Source: Bin22 sp965207275 (GTDB lineage: Bacteria; Chloroflexota; Dehalococcoidia; Lucifugimonadales; UBA3495). From it: a stretch of 64,000 nt of DNA. The notes below the pieces were generated by a model, which saw only the letters and a program-made list of their open reading frames with translations, did no database searches and was not told the origin of the DNA. Location: assembly GCA_965207275.1 (NCBI GenBank), contig CBDBMH010000002.1, positions 2,852,001 through 2,916,000 of the forward strand, written 5' to 3'. Below are positions 16,509 to 25,545 of the stretch, in pieces (position 1 is the first letter of the stretch; each line of letters starts with the position of its first letter). The position numbers and the translations under genes are program-made.

Positions 16509-17471
16509 TCAGTTGGTTAACCTCGTGCCCGTTGGTGGATTAAGAAGCGCCTGCGGCTCGGCCCTCTTGAACACGCCCGGCCTGGCCAGTCCCGCAAATC
16601 TCTCAGGGTGCATTGCCTCCGCCAGGCCCTCCAGCACGTCGATAACCCGGGGCCCGTGGCGGCTGGGGATCAATCCATCGAACAGGTACACATTGCCTTC
16701 CCGCACCGCTTTCAGCGCCGCCCAGGCCGGGTGTGAATACAGGCGCTGACGTGTCTCTTCTTCAGTGCGGGCCATGTCGAAGGCGCAGGGCATCACCATC
16801 AGATAGTCGGGCTGGTAAGCCGCCACCTCGTCCCAACTGATTTCCCGGGACTTGCCCCACTTTTCCGCCAGGCCCTCCTCGCCGCCGGCCAGTTCCACTA
16901 GTTCCGGCGTCCACTGCCCGGTGTTTCGGAGCGGCTCCAGCCAGTCAATGCAAAACACTTTGGGCCGCTCAGTAGCTTTCGCCAGTCCGTCGGTAACCCG
17001 CAGCGCCCGCTCCCTTAGCTGTGATACCAGGGACTCGGCCCGTTCCGGCACGCCGGCCGCGGCGCCGATGATGTGTATATTGCGGTAAATCTCCTCCAGC
17101 CCCACGGGGCGGGTAACGACGATTTCCGGCTCATAGTCCAGGAAGCGGGCGGCGGTGGCATAGACCGAACTCTGGTCTATGGCGCACACCTCGCAGATTT
17201 CCTGGGTGATGATCAGGTCGGGACGAAGGCCCTTAAGCAGGTCGCCATCAATCCAGTGCACCGGATTATTGTTCTCCTGCGCCTGCCGGATGATGGCGTC
17301 GATTTCCTGGCTGCCCAGGTGGGACACGCTGCGGACACTGCGGCTGACTACCGGCTTGGAACGAGCGTCAGCAGGGTAGTCGCAGGTATGGGATACGCCC
17401 ACCAGTTGGTCGCCCAGCCCCAGGGCGTAAACAATCTCGGTTGCGCTGGGCAGCAGGGAGCAGATGCGCAT
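16509..17471 (-). CDS. BtuF-like cobalamin-binding protein
   Basis: A 320-residue helical-backbone solute-binding-type protein: MRICSLLPSATEIVYALGLGDQLVGVSHTCDYP at the N-terminus, then LKGLRPDLIITQEICEVCAI, and a C-terminal lobe with YQPDYLMVMPCAFDM and VREGNVYLFDG. These match the BtuF-like cobalamin-binding group. There is no signal peptide: the first residues are already the first core strand. This is common for family members found outside transport operons, which may act in the cytoplasm. ATG 17471 was chosen for that reason. No ABC transporter genes are adjacent and no cobalamin riboswitch was recognised in the short upstream gap. Confidence 0.85.
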   Translation of the reverse strand: MRICSLLPSATEIVYALGLGDQLVGVSHTCDYPADARSKPVVSRSVRSVSHLGSQEIDAIIRQAQENNNPVHWIDGDLLKGLRPDLIITQEICEVCAIDQSSVYATAARFLDYEPEIVVTRPVGLEEIYRNIHIIGAAAGVPERAESLVSQLRERALRVTDGLAKATERPKVFCIDWLEPLRNTGQWTPELVELAGGEEGLAEKWGKSREISWDEVAAYQPDYLMVMPCAFDMARTEEETRQRLYSHPAWAALKAVREGNVYLFDGLIPSRHGPRVIDVLEGLAEAMHPERFAGLARPGVFKRAEPQALLNPPTGTRLTN

Positions 17472-17538
17472 TGCATTCCTTCGGGTGTTGTATGATGACA
17501 ACAGTATAGCGTGATTTGCACTTTGCGAGAGGAAGTTA

Positions 17539-17982
17539 GTGACAACCGAACGCCCGGCCATAATTGCAGCCGCCATTGCTCATATTCTGGCCTGGTTGGC
17601 CTTCTTGTGGCTGACGTTCTGGCCTCACTCCTACCAGGGAGTTTCGGCGACGCCGGTCCAGGTCGATGAACGCGGCAATCCCGTGGGAGTAATGGAGATG
17701 GGAGTGGAGCGGGTTTCAGCCTCCTTCATCGAAGTTAACGGAGTGTGGGCGCTTCTTCCCCTGTTCATTCCGGTGGCGTTGACCGGACTGGCCCTGATGG
17801 CTCTGTTGGCCTGGAGTGAAGGAGGTGTCCAGCGTAGGATTTTGCTCTGGATATTGACTGCGATCCTGCTGGGCTTTTGTGTTCTGGGCTACCTTTCCAT
17901 TGGCATAATGTACGTGCCGGCTGCCATTGTGCTGACAGTTGCAGCCGTCTTGCAGTCACTTCGACCCACACGCGGGACTTGA
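17539..17982 (+). CDS. Integral membrane protein of unknown function
   Basis: A 147-residue protein with about four membrane helices (residues ~7-28, 70-92, 100-120, 122-140) and one ~40-residue polar loop after the first helix (YQGVSATPVQVDERGNPVG). The start is a GTG preceded by GAGAGGAAG. No family is recognised. It is transcribed divergently from the cobalamin-binding gene with a 67-base gap. Confidence 0.6.
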   Translation: MTTERPAIIAAAIAHILAWLAFLWLTFWPHSYQGVSATPVQVDERGNPVGVMEMGVERVSASFIEVNGVWALLPLFIPVALTGLALMALLAWSEGGVQRRILLWILTAILLGFCVLGYLSIGIMYVPAAIVLTVAAVLQSLRPTRGT

Positions 17983-18059
17983 AAATTCACACCCCTTTCC
18001 TTTCGTCAAAGTTCGCGCTCAACCGGGGAACAATCCCCGCCGACGGGTCCAAGAGCCGT

Positions 18060-19658
18060 TCAATGGAGAAGGCTACCGAAGGCTCCCGGCACCGCATCCG
18101 CCACTTCCGAGGCCAGCAGGCCCACGACGCCCCGCTGCGTAGTTACCGACTCCGCCGCCAGGCCGTGGAGGTAGACCCCGCAACTGGCCGCGTCGAAGGG
18201 GTCCATACCCTGGGCCAGCAGGCTGCCGATGATACCCGTCAGCACGTCGCCGGTGCCGCCGGAGGCCAGGCCCGGGTTGGCGAAGGGAGACAGGCGCACC
18301 AGGCTTTCATTCTGTTCCCCGGCGGCGTTGGCCGCCGGTTCGGCTATGGCGGTGAAGGCGCCTTTCAGGACCACCGTTGCGTTCCACTGGGCCGCCCATT
18401 CCCTGGCAATCCCCACCCGGTCTCGCTGCACCTCCGCCGTGGACATGCCGGTCAGGGTGGCCATTTCGCCGGGGTGGGGAGTAAGCACCAGGGGCCCGCG
18501 GGGTTGCCGCCACCACTTGCCCAGGCGGGCCAGACAGTTCAGCCCGTCGGCATCCACCAGCACGGGTAGATTCGGCTTATCTCCGGCCAGCAGAAGACGC
18601 TCCATGAAGTGGGCAACACCCTGGGACTGCCCCATGCCGCTGCCCACGGCCATGGCGTCATAGCGATGCAACGCCTCCCTTACGACTGGGGCGGCATCAG
18701 GATGCAGGTGTCCATCCTCGCCCTCGGGCAAGGGGAGGTGGATGGTCTCGGTAAGCTGGGCAGCTACGATAGGATATACGCTCCTGGGCGTGGCCAGGGT
18801 CACCAGTCCGGCCCCGGCCCGATGGGCCGCCCGGGCCACCAGGCAGGCCGCACCCACGTAATTGCGCGACCCGGCCACCACCAGCAGGTGTCCGTAGGTA
18901 CCCTTGTGGGAATCCAGGGGACGCGGTGGCAACTGCGACGCCACCCACTCCCGCGTCAACAATTCCAGCCCGATGTCGCCCTGACCCAGGCCGTCGGGCA
19001 GGCCAATGCCCAGGGTGACCAATTCGCCCACCCGCCCGGCGCCGGGGAAGGCCAGCAGGCCGCACTTGGGGAAGCCAAGGGCCAGGGTGGCATCCATGGC
19101 AGGGGTGGCGGCGTCCACCATGCCAGAATCGGCGTCCAGGCCGGTGGGCAGGTCCAGGGCCAGCAGCAGCGGCCCGCGATTTCCCCTGCGTACCTCCGCC
19201 ACCCGCAGCAGCGCCTCACGCACCACGCCCTCCAGGGGGCGAGATCGTCCCGTCCCGAGAATGGCGTCAATGACCACGTGACCGCGGGCCAGTATCCGGT
19301 CGTATGCAGCCATTCCCTCGCTGGAGGCCAGGTCCAGGACCACCACCCCGTGGTCTCGGGCCGACTCCAGCTTTGGGTCGACTTCAGGCCGGCGGGTCAA
19401 CAGGCAGGCAGTGACGTCGGCTCCCCAACTGCGCAGGCGCCGCCCCGCCACCAAGCCGTCTGCGCCATTGTTGCCTGGTCCCACCAGGATGACTACCCTG
19501 GCGGCGGCAGCGCCTCCCAGGCGCTGGCGGACGTATTGGGCCACAGCCAGGCCGGCGGTTTCCATCAGGGTATCGGCGCTGACGCCTCGCCGATCGGACT
19601 CTTGCTCCAGGGAGAGCATCCGGGCGGCGGTCACCACCTTCAGGTTGGCGGCTGGCAC
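18060..19658 (-). CDS. nnr: Bifunctional NAD(P)H-hydrate epimerase / ADP-dependent dehydratase
   Basis: A 532-residue two-domain repair enzyme that restores hydrated NADH and NADPH. Residues 1-~225 are the NnrE epimerase (GPGNNGADGLVAGRRL, VIDAILGTG, LDLPTGLDADSG). Residues ~235-532 are the ribokinase-like NnrD dehydratase (YGHLLVVAGSRNYVGAA, AMAVGSGMGQSQG, LVLTPHPGEMATL, and the nucleotide-binding NPGLASGGTGDVLTGII). Its start overlaps the end of acpS by 19 bases; the acpS-nnr order on one strand is common in bacteria. Length and both active-site regions look intact. Confidence 0.96.
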   Translation of the reverse strand: MPAANLKVVTAARMLSLEQESDRRGVSADTLMETAGLAVAQYVRQRLGGAAAARVVILVGPGNNGADGLVAGRRLRSWGADVTACLLTRRPEVDPKLESARDHGVVVLDLASSEGMAAYDRILARGHVVIDAILGTGRSRPLEGVVREALLRVAEVRRGNRGPLLLALDLPTGLDADSGMVDAATPAMDATLALGFPKCGLLAFPGAGRVGELVTLGIGLPDGLGQGDIGLELLTREWVASQLPPRPLDSHKGTYGHLLVVAGSRNYVGAACLVARAAHRAGAGLVTLATPRSVYPIVAAQLTETIHLPLPEGEDGHLHPDAAPVVREALHRYDAMAVGSGMGQSQGVAHFMERLLLAGDKPNLPVLVDADGLNCLARLGKWWRQPRGPLVLTPHPGEMATLTGMSTAEVQRDRVGIAREWAAQWNATVVLKGAFTAIAEPAANAAGEQNESLVRLSPFANPGLASGGTGDVLTGIIGSLLAQGMDPFDAASCGVYLHGLAAESVTTQRGVVGLLASEVADAVPGAFGSLLH

Positions 19659-20020
19659 TGGGTCACCACGAAGGCCACGGCGTACTCGCGCGAGTGGGTC
19701 AGGCTGAGGGAGATGTCCTGGACGCCCAGCCGCCGGGCCCGGGCCTCGGCCCGTCCGTGCAACAGAATGGACGGCGCGCCGCTGGGCGCTCTGACTACCT
19801 CGATGTCCTTCCAGGCCACGCCCCGGACGCCGGTGCCCAGGGCCTTCATGGTGGCTTCCTTGGCAGCGAAGCGGGCAGCCAGGTTGGGGGGTCGTTCCCG
19901 GCAGTAAGCGATCTCCCCTGAGGTGAATACACGCCGCAGAAAGCGCTGCCCGTACCGTTCCAGCACCCGGGCAATGCGGGGTATTTCAATAATGTCAACG
20001 CCGGTGGTCAGGTTGCTCAT
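19640..20020 (-). CDS. acpS: Holo-[acyl-carrier-protein] synthase
   Basis: A 126-residue AcpS-type phosphopantetheinyl transferase. The magnesium-binding residues are visible in GVDIIEI (residues 7-13) and RFAAKEATMKAL (residues ~50-61), and the C-terminal part has SLSLTHSREYAVAFV. It transfers 4'-phosphopantetheine from CoA to apo-ACP, priming fatty acid synthesis. The end overlaps nnr. Length is normal for the family. Confidence 0.96.
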   Translation of the reverse strand: MSNLTTGVDIIEIPRIARVLERYGQRFLRRVFTSGEIAYCRERPPNLAARFAAKEATMKALGTGVRGVAWKDIEVVRAPSGAPSILLHGRAEARARRLGVQDISLSLTHSREYAVAFVVTQCQPPT

Positions 20021-20125
20021 GCCTATCCGGGTCGATTGAAACGTGGAGGAACCGTATGCAAAAAATGGGGCTGACGTTAAGGTAAGACTTCCCGCCCATA
20101 CCGTCTATTCATGCCAACGCAGGGT

Positions 20126-21007
20126 CTAGTCGGGCGCGACGTGGCCGGGAAGGTTCAGGTTGGCCAGGATTCGGGATACGGAGTAGCTGCGGTTCAGCAC
20201 GTAGAAGTGGATTCCGGAAACCCCGTACTCCCACAACTCCTCAACCTGGCGGGATGCGTATTCTACTCCCAGTTCCCGCACCGCGTTATCGTCCTCGGCA
20301 TAGTGTTCCAGCTTGCTGTCCAGTTCCGGCGGGATAGTGGCGCCGCAAAGGGACGTAAACCGTCGTATCTGCGCCGTGTTCAGGATAGGCAGAACACCAG
20401 GGATGATGGGAACGTCAATGCCGGCCTTTTGCGCCCGTTCCATGAACTCGAAAAAGTACCGGTTGTCGTAGAATAACTGGGTAATGAGGAAGTCGGCCCC
20501 CCGGTCTACCTTCTCCCTGGCGTAGCCGATGTCGAAATCCAGATCCGGAGACTCGGTGTGCCCTTCCGGGTAGCAGGCAGCGGCCAGGCCGAAGTCGAAG
20601 TTTGACCGGATGTGACCAATCAACTCGGTGGCGTGACTGAAGCCGCCATCCGCGGGGACAAAACTTTCCTGACCCCTGGGCGGGTCGCCCCGCAGGGCAA
20701 TGACATTCTCCACTCCCGCCTCGTCCAGCCTTTCCAGGACGCCGTGGACTTCTTCCCTGGACTGGGCCACGCAGGTCAGGTGGGCCATCACTTCCAGGTC
20801 CGTCTCCTGCTTAACCTGCATGGTGATGCGCTCGGTAAAGTCCCGGGTAGATCCCCCGGCGCCATAGGTGACCGAAATGAAGTCCGGGTTATAGCCCCGG
20901 ACCCGGTCAATCGCCCGGAACACTGCGGGGATCCCATCCTCCTCCCGCGGTGGGAAGAATTCACAGGACACGGTCCGCTTTTGCTGGAGTATATCTTTGA
21001 TCTTCAC
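20126..21007 (-). CDS. metF: Methylenetetrahydrofolate reductase
   Basis: A 293-residue TIM-barrel flavoprotein of the MetF family: SCEFFPPRE at the N-terminus, FISVTYGAGGSTRD, AHLTCVAQSREEV, NVIALRGDPPRG, AACYPEGHTESPD, and the C-terminal YGVSGIHFYVLNRS. It reduces 5,10-methylene-THF to 5-methyl-THF for methionine synthesis. I chose the GTG at 21007, which has AAGGA at about -10; a TTG ten codons upstream is possible. No methionine synthase is adjacent, and no SAM riboswitch was recognised upstream. Confidence 0.94.
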   Translation of the reverse strand: MKIKDILQQKRTVSCEFFPPREEDGIPAVFRAIDRVRGYNPDFISVTYGAGGSTRDFTERITMQVKQETDLEVMAHLTCVAQSREEVHGVLERLDEAGVENVIALRGDPPRGQESFVPADGGFSHATELIGHIRSNFDFGLAAACYPEGHTESPDLDFDIGYAREKVDRGADFLITQLFYDNRYFFEFMERAQKAGIDVPIIPGVLPILNTAQIRRFTSLCGATIPPELDSKLEHYAEDDNAVRELGVEYASRQVEELWEYGVSGIHFYVLNRSYSVSRILANLNLPGHVAPD

Positions 21008-21539
21008 GATGGCAGATCCTTGTGGAAACCGGAGCAAACAGGAGTCACATAAAGGACTTATATCAACAATGAAACGGATAAATTACAAACTATAAATTGA
21101 TCCTGGTTTAATCGCCGGTATTGTACCACACGCGCACGGGTTCAAATGGATGGCCCGCACCAGACGCCTTCAGATGACCGGCCGCGTCAGGCGCGAGTGG
21201 CCACGGCATTCGCTCCCATGAAATCGCCCTGGCGGCGCCAGGGATTGCACTGAGAGCGTGCCTGGGGAAGTTGCGGAAGTTGGGGCGCCCGGTCGGGCCA
21301 CCGAGAACGATTCTAGAAATCCGGGGCCTGACCTTAGGAGGGACTCAAGGCCGTCCGACGAGGTAAAGAGGGAAGCCCGTCACCCTGCCCCAGCCTCGCG
21401 GCGGTAGACGAGATTGACGCTAGCACCCATCGTAAAGGGTGAAAAGGAAGACCGAATAGTGACGGCACGCTTGCGAAAGAGGGGAAGGCGAGGTCTAGCC
21501 GTCCCGAGAGATTCTGCCGGGCTGCCTGCCTGCACGGGG
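21008..21539. other. Intergenic region of about 530 bases
   Basis: Bases 21040-21130 are AT-rich and may hold the metF promoter on the minus strand. The rest (21130-21539) shows no recognisable gene, repeat or RNA; the overlapping open frames have no homology and unnatural composition. Confidence 0.4.
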
Positions 21540-22439
21540 CTAACTTCTGTGCGGTGACGGGCTGCTTCCATTGCTGGAATAGGGCGGTTCCTGGGGCCTG
21601 AGTCCCAGCCCCATCCACCAGTGGCGGCCCTTGCCTCGCCGCTGTCGCTGAAAGCCCTGGGCCGTCAGCTGCATACCGAAGCTACGCTGGGCCAGGGGTT
21701 CCTCACCCCGGAGGGTGCACCAGCTGGCGTAGTCCTGGTAAATGCCCTTGGCGATAACCTTTTGCTCGTCCCCCACCTGGCAACGTTCCGTTATGTAAGA
21801 AATCACGTCGGCGACGGAGGAAACTTTGCCGTTGCGGGCGGGGTCCGACTTCATCGGGGCTTCCTCTTCCGCATCCCTGGCTACAATTGTGTTATCAGAA
21901 GTATCTTCGGCTACACGAAGGCAACAGTATTCCAGCAGGGCAAGGTAACTCTGCAGGCCCCCGAAGTCGTCCCAAAATACCTCCTTGCCGTCAAGTCTCG
22001 CGGCATCGAGGCAGAAGGGAACGTCTCGAACTTCGAACCTGGAACGATAATCGGGCGGGCACACCCAGATAGGAGAAAGAAGGTTTTGGGCTACCGACTT
22101 GTTCAGCACGTAGAAGCTGCAACGAGCCCCCCTCAGGTTGGTATCCGTTTCCTGGAGTGGAGAGCCGCGGTAGGTTGTTTCCAGGGACCGATATGTCTGA
22201 ATGGCGGAAAACGCGAAGGCGCTGCGGATCTGGTTACTTACGCACCGTACCAGATCCCGGTTGTCGGCCAGTTCCAGGGAGGTATCCACTTCCAGGAAGT
22301 CGTTAGTAATGGACTTGAATGCGGTCCTGGCTGGGACGCTGGCTGAAGTGATGACACCCCTTTGCGCCGCCGCCCAGAAGGCGATGGCCAGGGCCAGGTT
22401 CTCCCGTACCATTTGAATGTTAATCGCTGCTGGCCCCAC
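21540..22439 (-). CDS. Protein with C-terminal phage-primase (D5/P4-like) winged-helix domain
   Basis: A 299-residue protein. Residues ~205-280 (VADVISYITERCQVGDEQKVIAKGIY, YASWCTLRGEEPLAQRSFG, LTAQGFQRQRRGKGRHWWMGLGL) match the winged-helix domain at the end of P4/D5-type phage and plasmid primase-helicases. The first ~190 residues contain an acidic, aromatic-rich region (FEVRDVPFCLD, EVFWDDFGGLQSYLALLEYC) that I do not recognise, and there is no Walker-A ATPase. It is either a free-standing DNA-binding relative or the leftover of an integrated element. Codon use is less GC-biased than in the neighbouring metF and ADH genes. No integrase or attachment site was found next to it. Confidence 0.65.
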   Translation of the reverse strand: MGPAAINIQMVRENLALAIAFWAAAQRGVITSASVPARTAFKSITNDFLEVDTSLELADNRDLVRCVSNQIRSAFAFSAIQTYRSLETTYRGSPLQETDTNLRGARCSFYVLNKSVAQNLLSPIWVCPPDYRSRFEVRDVPFCLDAARLDGKEVFWDDFGGLQSYLALLEYCCLRVAEDTSDNTIVARDAEEEAPMKSDPARNGKVSSVADVISYITERCQVGDEQKVIAKGIYQDYASWCTLRGEEPLAQRSFGMQLTAQGFQRQRRGKGRHWWMGLGLRPQEPPYSSNGSSPSPHRS

Positions 22440-22543
22440 TTCTCCACCTCCTCAAACGTGGCCGGCCGTTAAATGAGCCTTCTCCTCACAAGAAAATTCC
22501 CCCGGCGCTTACGAGAACGGGGGAACGGATATTCCTGCGTTAC

Positions 22544-23515
22544 TTACTGGTTAATGTCCATTACTACTTTGATGATGTTGTCCTGCCGTTGCTCGTACAT
22601 GTCGTACGCCCTCTGGACGTCGGAGAAGGGTAGGCGGTGGGTGATCAGGTCGGCGGGTTCACACCAGCCACGCTCGCGCAGGCTCACCAAATCCTGGATT
22701 TGACTGATGGGGTCGGCGCTTCGGGCACCGGTGGTGGGGAAAATGGTGGGCTGCTTTTCCATCAGCAGGTTGTGCTCCAGGGGCACGAAGTCGTCGCTCT
22801 GGATACCAAAAAGAATGACGGTCCCAAACTGTCTTACCTGGCGAAATGCTTCGTTGAAAGTGTCGGGATAGCCGGCCGCTTCGACGACGATGTCCGGGCC
22901 GGCCCCCCGGGTGATTTCCTGGACGGCTTCCGTCAGGTTGTCATTGTCCGGGTTGATGGTGTGGCTGGCGCCCATGTGGGCCGACTTTTCCAACCGGTAG
23001 TCCAGGGGATCCACGGTGATTACGTTGCGGGCGCCCATGCGTGAGGTCAGCATGGTGAAGCTGAGACCGATGCTGCCCTGGCCCAGGATCAGCACGTTCT
23101 TTTGCAGCAACGTGTCCATGCGCTTGCAGGAGTAGAGCACCGTGCCGGGGGGCTGGCACATCACCCATTCGTCCAGCGGGCCCTCATCGGGAAGCAGGAT
23201 CATGCGGCCAGGACGGGATACTATGTACTCCATCAGGCCGCCGGCGCCGCGATCGGGTATGACGATCACCCGCTGTCCTTCGTGGAAATCGTCGGTGCGG
23301 CTCTCGGTGATCACGCCGGCCAATTCGTGGCAGGGGCGGCCCGGCATCATGGGGTAGTGTTCCTCCGGCTCGATAGGGCCGTACCCGTGTCGGATATCGC
23401 TACCGCAAACGGAAACCCGTTCCAGCTTGATCAGGCACTCGCCGTCGCCGGCCTGGGGCACATCCAGGTCCACGAAGTCAAACTGCTTTGGCGCCACTAT
23501 TCGGGCTGCTCTCAT
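22544..23515 (-). CDS. Zinc-dependent medium-chain alcohol/polyol dehydrogenase-like oxidoreductase
   Basis: A 323-residue MDR-superfamily protein. VSVCGSDIRHG (catalytic Cys and Asp) and PGRPCHELAGVI (His-Glu) give the catalytic zinc site, and VLILGQGSIGLSFTMLTSRMGA the Rossmann fold for NAD(P). The four-Cys structural zinc lobe seen in classical alcohol dehydrogenases is missing: after VIVIPDRGAGG the chain goes straight to MEYIV, which also shortens the protein. It would oxidise an alcohol or sugar alcohol. It is monocistronic, with a gap of ~375 bases to the divergent enoyl-CoA hydratase gene. Confidence 0.88.
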   Translation of the reverse strand: MRAARIVAPKQFDFVDLDVPQAGDGECLIKLERVSVCGSDIRHGYGPIEPEEHYPMMPGRPCHELAGVITESRTDDFHEGQRVIVIPDRGAGGLMEYIVSRPGRMILLPDEGPLDEWVMCQPPGTVLYSCKRMDTLLQKNVLILGQGSIGLSFTMLTSRMGARNVITVDPLDYRLEKSAHMGASHTINPDNDNLTEAVQEITRGAGPDIVVEAAGYPDTFNEAFRQVRQFGTVILFGIQSDDFVPLEHNLLMEKQPTIFPTTGARSADPISQIQDLVSLRERGWCEPADLITHRLPFSDVQRAYDMYEQRQDNIIKVVMDINQ

Positions 23516-23815
23516 GCTTTACCGCTCCGTTAGTATTTAGCTGAACCCCGGTATTCCGGCAATCCACTGCCCCTTGTGGCAACGGGCAAAAGCTGCCGGA
23601 AAAAATGGAATTTCGCCAGCGGTTGAGGATCGGCCCCTATCTTATAGGCTTGGCCCGGCCCAGTACAACCCATAAGTTATAATACAAGGTATAGAATACA
23701 AAAATTCCATAAGGAATTCGTCATAGTCTTGATAAATATTGGTTTATCCTGACCGTTCCATAAATTTGAGTCGAAAATTAGTGAACATAATCCGTAACGT
23801 AGTGAATTTTTCCGG

Positions 23816-23845
23816 TTGACACTTTTTCCGGCTTCCCTGTAGGCT
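23816..23845 (+). promoter_or_regulatory. Possible sigma-70-type promoter for the enoyl-CoA hydratase gene
   Basis: TTGACA at 23816-23821 and TAGGCT at 23840-23845 are separated by 18 bases, 46 bases upstream of the ATG. The preceding 23640-23815 region is markedly AT-rich. The -10 match is only moderate. Confidence 0.35.
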
Positions 23846-23891
23846 ACCTTGGAAGCCCAATAGGAAGCGCCCGCACCACCTGGAGGAACTA

Positions 23892-24692
23892 ATGGCCACA
23901 ACCGCCCAGAACCACATCCTGGTTGAGCGTCAGCTGCCCATTGCTACCATCACCATCAATCGGCCCCGCCAGCGCAATGCCATCAACTACCAGATGTGGG
24001 GCGAACTGGCCGACCACCTGGAGAAACTGGACCGGGACCGGGGAGTTCGGGTGGTAGTCATCGCCGGCGCCGGCGACGTGGCATTTTCGGCCGGCGCCGA
24101 CATCGCCGATTTCGACGAGTTTCGGGCCGACTCGACCAAGGGCAGGGTGTACAACGATGCAGTGGACCGCCTGCTGGACACCCTGGCCGCCATGGATACG
24201 CCCACCATTTCCATGATTCGGGGTTTTGCGGCCGGCGGCGGTTGTGAGCTGGCGGTGGCCACGGACCTGCGCGTTGCGGCCGAAGGCAGCAAGTTGGGCA
24301 TTCCGGCGGCCCGCCTGGGCATCAGCATCGGCCACCGGGAAATGAGAGGACTGGTCAACCTGGTGGGCAAGGGCAACGCCCTGTACATTCTGCTTTCCGG
24401 CCGGCTGGTGGACGCGGAGGAGGCCCTGCGCATGGGACTGGTAAACCAGGTGACCAGGCCGGAGGACCTGGAAGATGTTACCTACCATCTGGCCCGAGAC
24501 ATAGCTGCCCTGGCCCCACTGTCCCACGCCGCCAACAAGAAGACGTTGAACCAGGTGCTGGCCAAGCCCGCCCTGGACAACCTTACTCCCGAGGAGGCCA
24601 ACATTCCCCTGGCCCAGTTCGATACCCGGGACTATCAGGAGGGGTACCGAGCCTTCCTGGAGAAGCGCGCCCCCAACTTTACCGGGCAGTAG
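23892..24692 (+). CDS. Enoyl-CoA hydratase/isomerase family protein
   Basis: A 266-residue crotonase-fold enzyme. Family marks are ITINRPRQRNAIN, the oxyanion-hole segment AFSAGADIADF (residues ~70-80), GFAAGGGCELAVATDLRVAAEG with one expected catalytic Glu, and FGIP-like LGIPAARLGIS. Glu in the GGGCEL stretch is present; the second typical Glu after the PEx(G)L region is replaced by GISIGHREMRGL, so isomerase, hydrolase or another crotonase reaction is possible. GGAGG lies 6-10 bases before the ATG. It probably works in acyl-CoA degradation. Confidence 0.92.
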   Translation: MATTAQNHILVERQLPIATITINRPRQRNAINYQMWGELADHLEKLDRDRGVRVVVIAGAGDVAFSAGADIADFDEFRADSTKGRVYNDAVDRLLDTLAAMDTPTISMIRGFAAGGGCELAVATDLRVAAEGSKLGIPAARLGISIGHREMRGLVNLVGKGNALYILLSGRLVDAEEALRMGLVNQVTRPEDLEDVTYHLARDIAALAPLSHAANKKTLNQVLAKPALDNLTPEEANIPLAQFDTRDYQEGYRAFLEKRAPNFTGQ

Positions 24693-24778
24693 ATTGGTCC
24701 CTGAGTCCGCCGCGGCAGAGGGATCTCCACAATTAATATCGGTGAAAATTCGCGCCTGCTGGCGGATGAACAAGAGGC

Positions 24779-25543
24779 ATGAAGGCGAGAGTGCGGAAGA
24801 AACGGGCCGACGTTCTGTTATCTGATCGGGGATTGGCCGAAAGCCGGGAGCAGGCCCAGGTAATGATCATGGAGGGCCTGGTCTTCGCGCCTTCGGGGAG
24901 GGTGGCCAAGGCCAGTTCCACCCTGCCCGAGGACGCTCCCCTGGAAGTGCGCGGCCGGCTGCCCTACGTCAGCCGAGGTGGACTGAAGCTAGCCGGAGCG
25001 CTGGATGTCTTCGGATTGGCCGTGGAAGGACAGACGGCCCTGGACGTGGGGGCTTCCACCGGCGGCTTCTCCGACTGCCTGTTGCAGCGTGGCGCCAGGC
25101 ACGTTTATGCGGTGGACGTGGGCCACGGCCAGTTGCACCTCCGCCTGCGCCAGGATGATCGGGTTACGGTTATGGAAAAAATCAACGCCCGTAATCCGTA
25201 CCAGCTGCCGGAAACGGTGGACCTGGTGGTCATCGACGTTTCCTTCATTTCACTGAACCTGGTTATTCCGCCGGCCCTGGAACACCTGCGGGACGGCGGC
25301 CGCATAGTCGCCCTGGTCAAGCCCCAGTTCGAAGCTTCCAGGGAACAGGTGGGGCGGGGTGGCATAGTCAAAGACCCGAAGGTGCATGCCGCCGCCCTGG
25401 GGAGAACGGTACTCCAGGCAACGGAACGAAGGCTTCGTATCCGGGGCATGTGCCCTTCACCCATTCTTGGGGACAAGGGAAACCGGGAGTTCTTCCTGCT
25501 GCTTCAAAAGCCGGCCGCCTCGGAAAGAAAAATCAGGACATAG
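24779..25543 (+). CDS. tlyA: TlyA family rRNA (cytidine-2'-O)-methyltransferase
   Basis: A 254-residue TlyA protein. Residues ~7-65 are the S4 RNA-binding domain (RADVLLSDRGLAESREQAQVMI) and the rest is an FtsJ-like methyltransferase: LPYVSRGGLKLAGALD, AdoMet motif ALDVGASTGGFSDCLLQRGA, VDLVVIDVSFISL, and VALVKPQFEA. It modifies ribosomal RNA. The rhomboid gene begins two bases after the stop, so the two are probably co-transcribed. Confidence 0.95.
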   Translation: MKARVRKKRADVLLSDRGLAESREQAQVMIMEGLVFAPSGRVAKASSTLPEDAPLEVRGRLPYVSRGGLKLAGALDVFGLAVEGQTALDVGASTGGFSDCLLQRGARHVYAVDVGHGQLHLRLRQDDRVTVMEKINARNPYQLPETVDLVVIDVSFISLNLVIPPALEHLRDGGRIVALVKPQFEASREQVGRGGIVKDPKVHAAALGRTVLQATERRLRIRGMCPSPILGDKGNREFFLLLQKPAASERKIRT

Positions 25544-25545
25544 CC

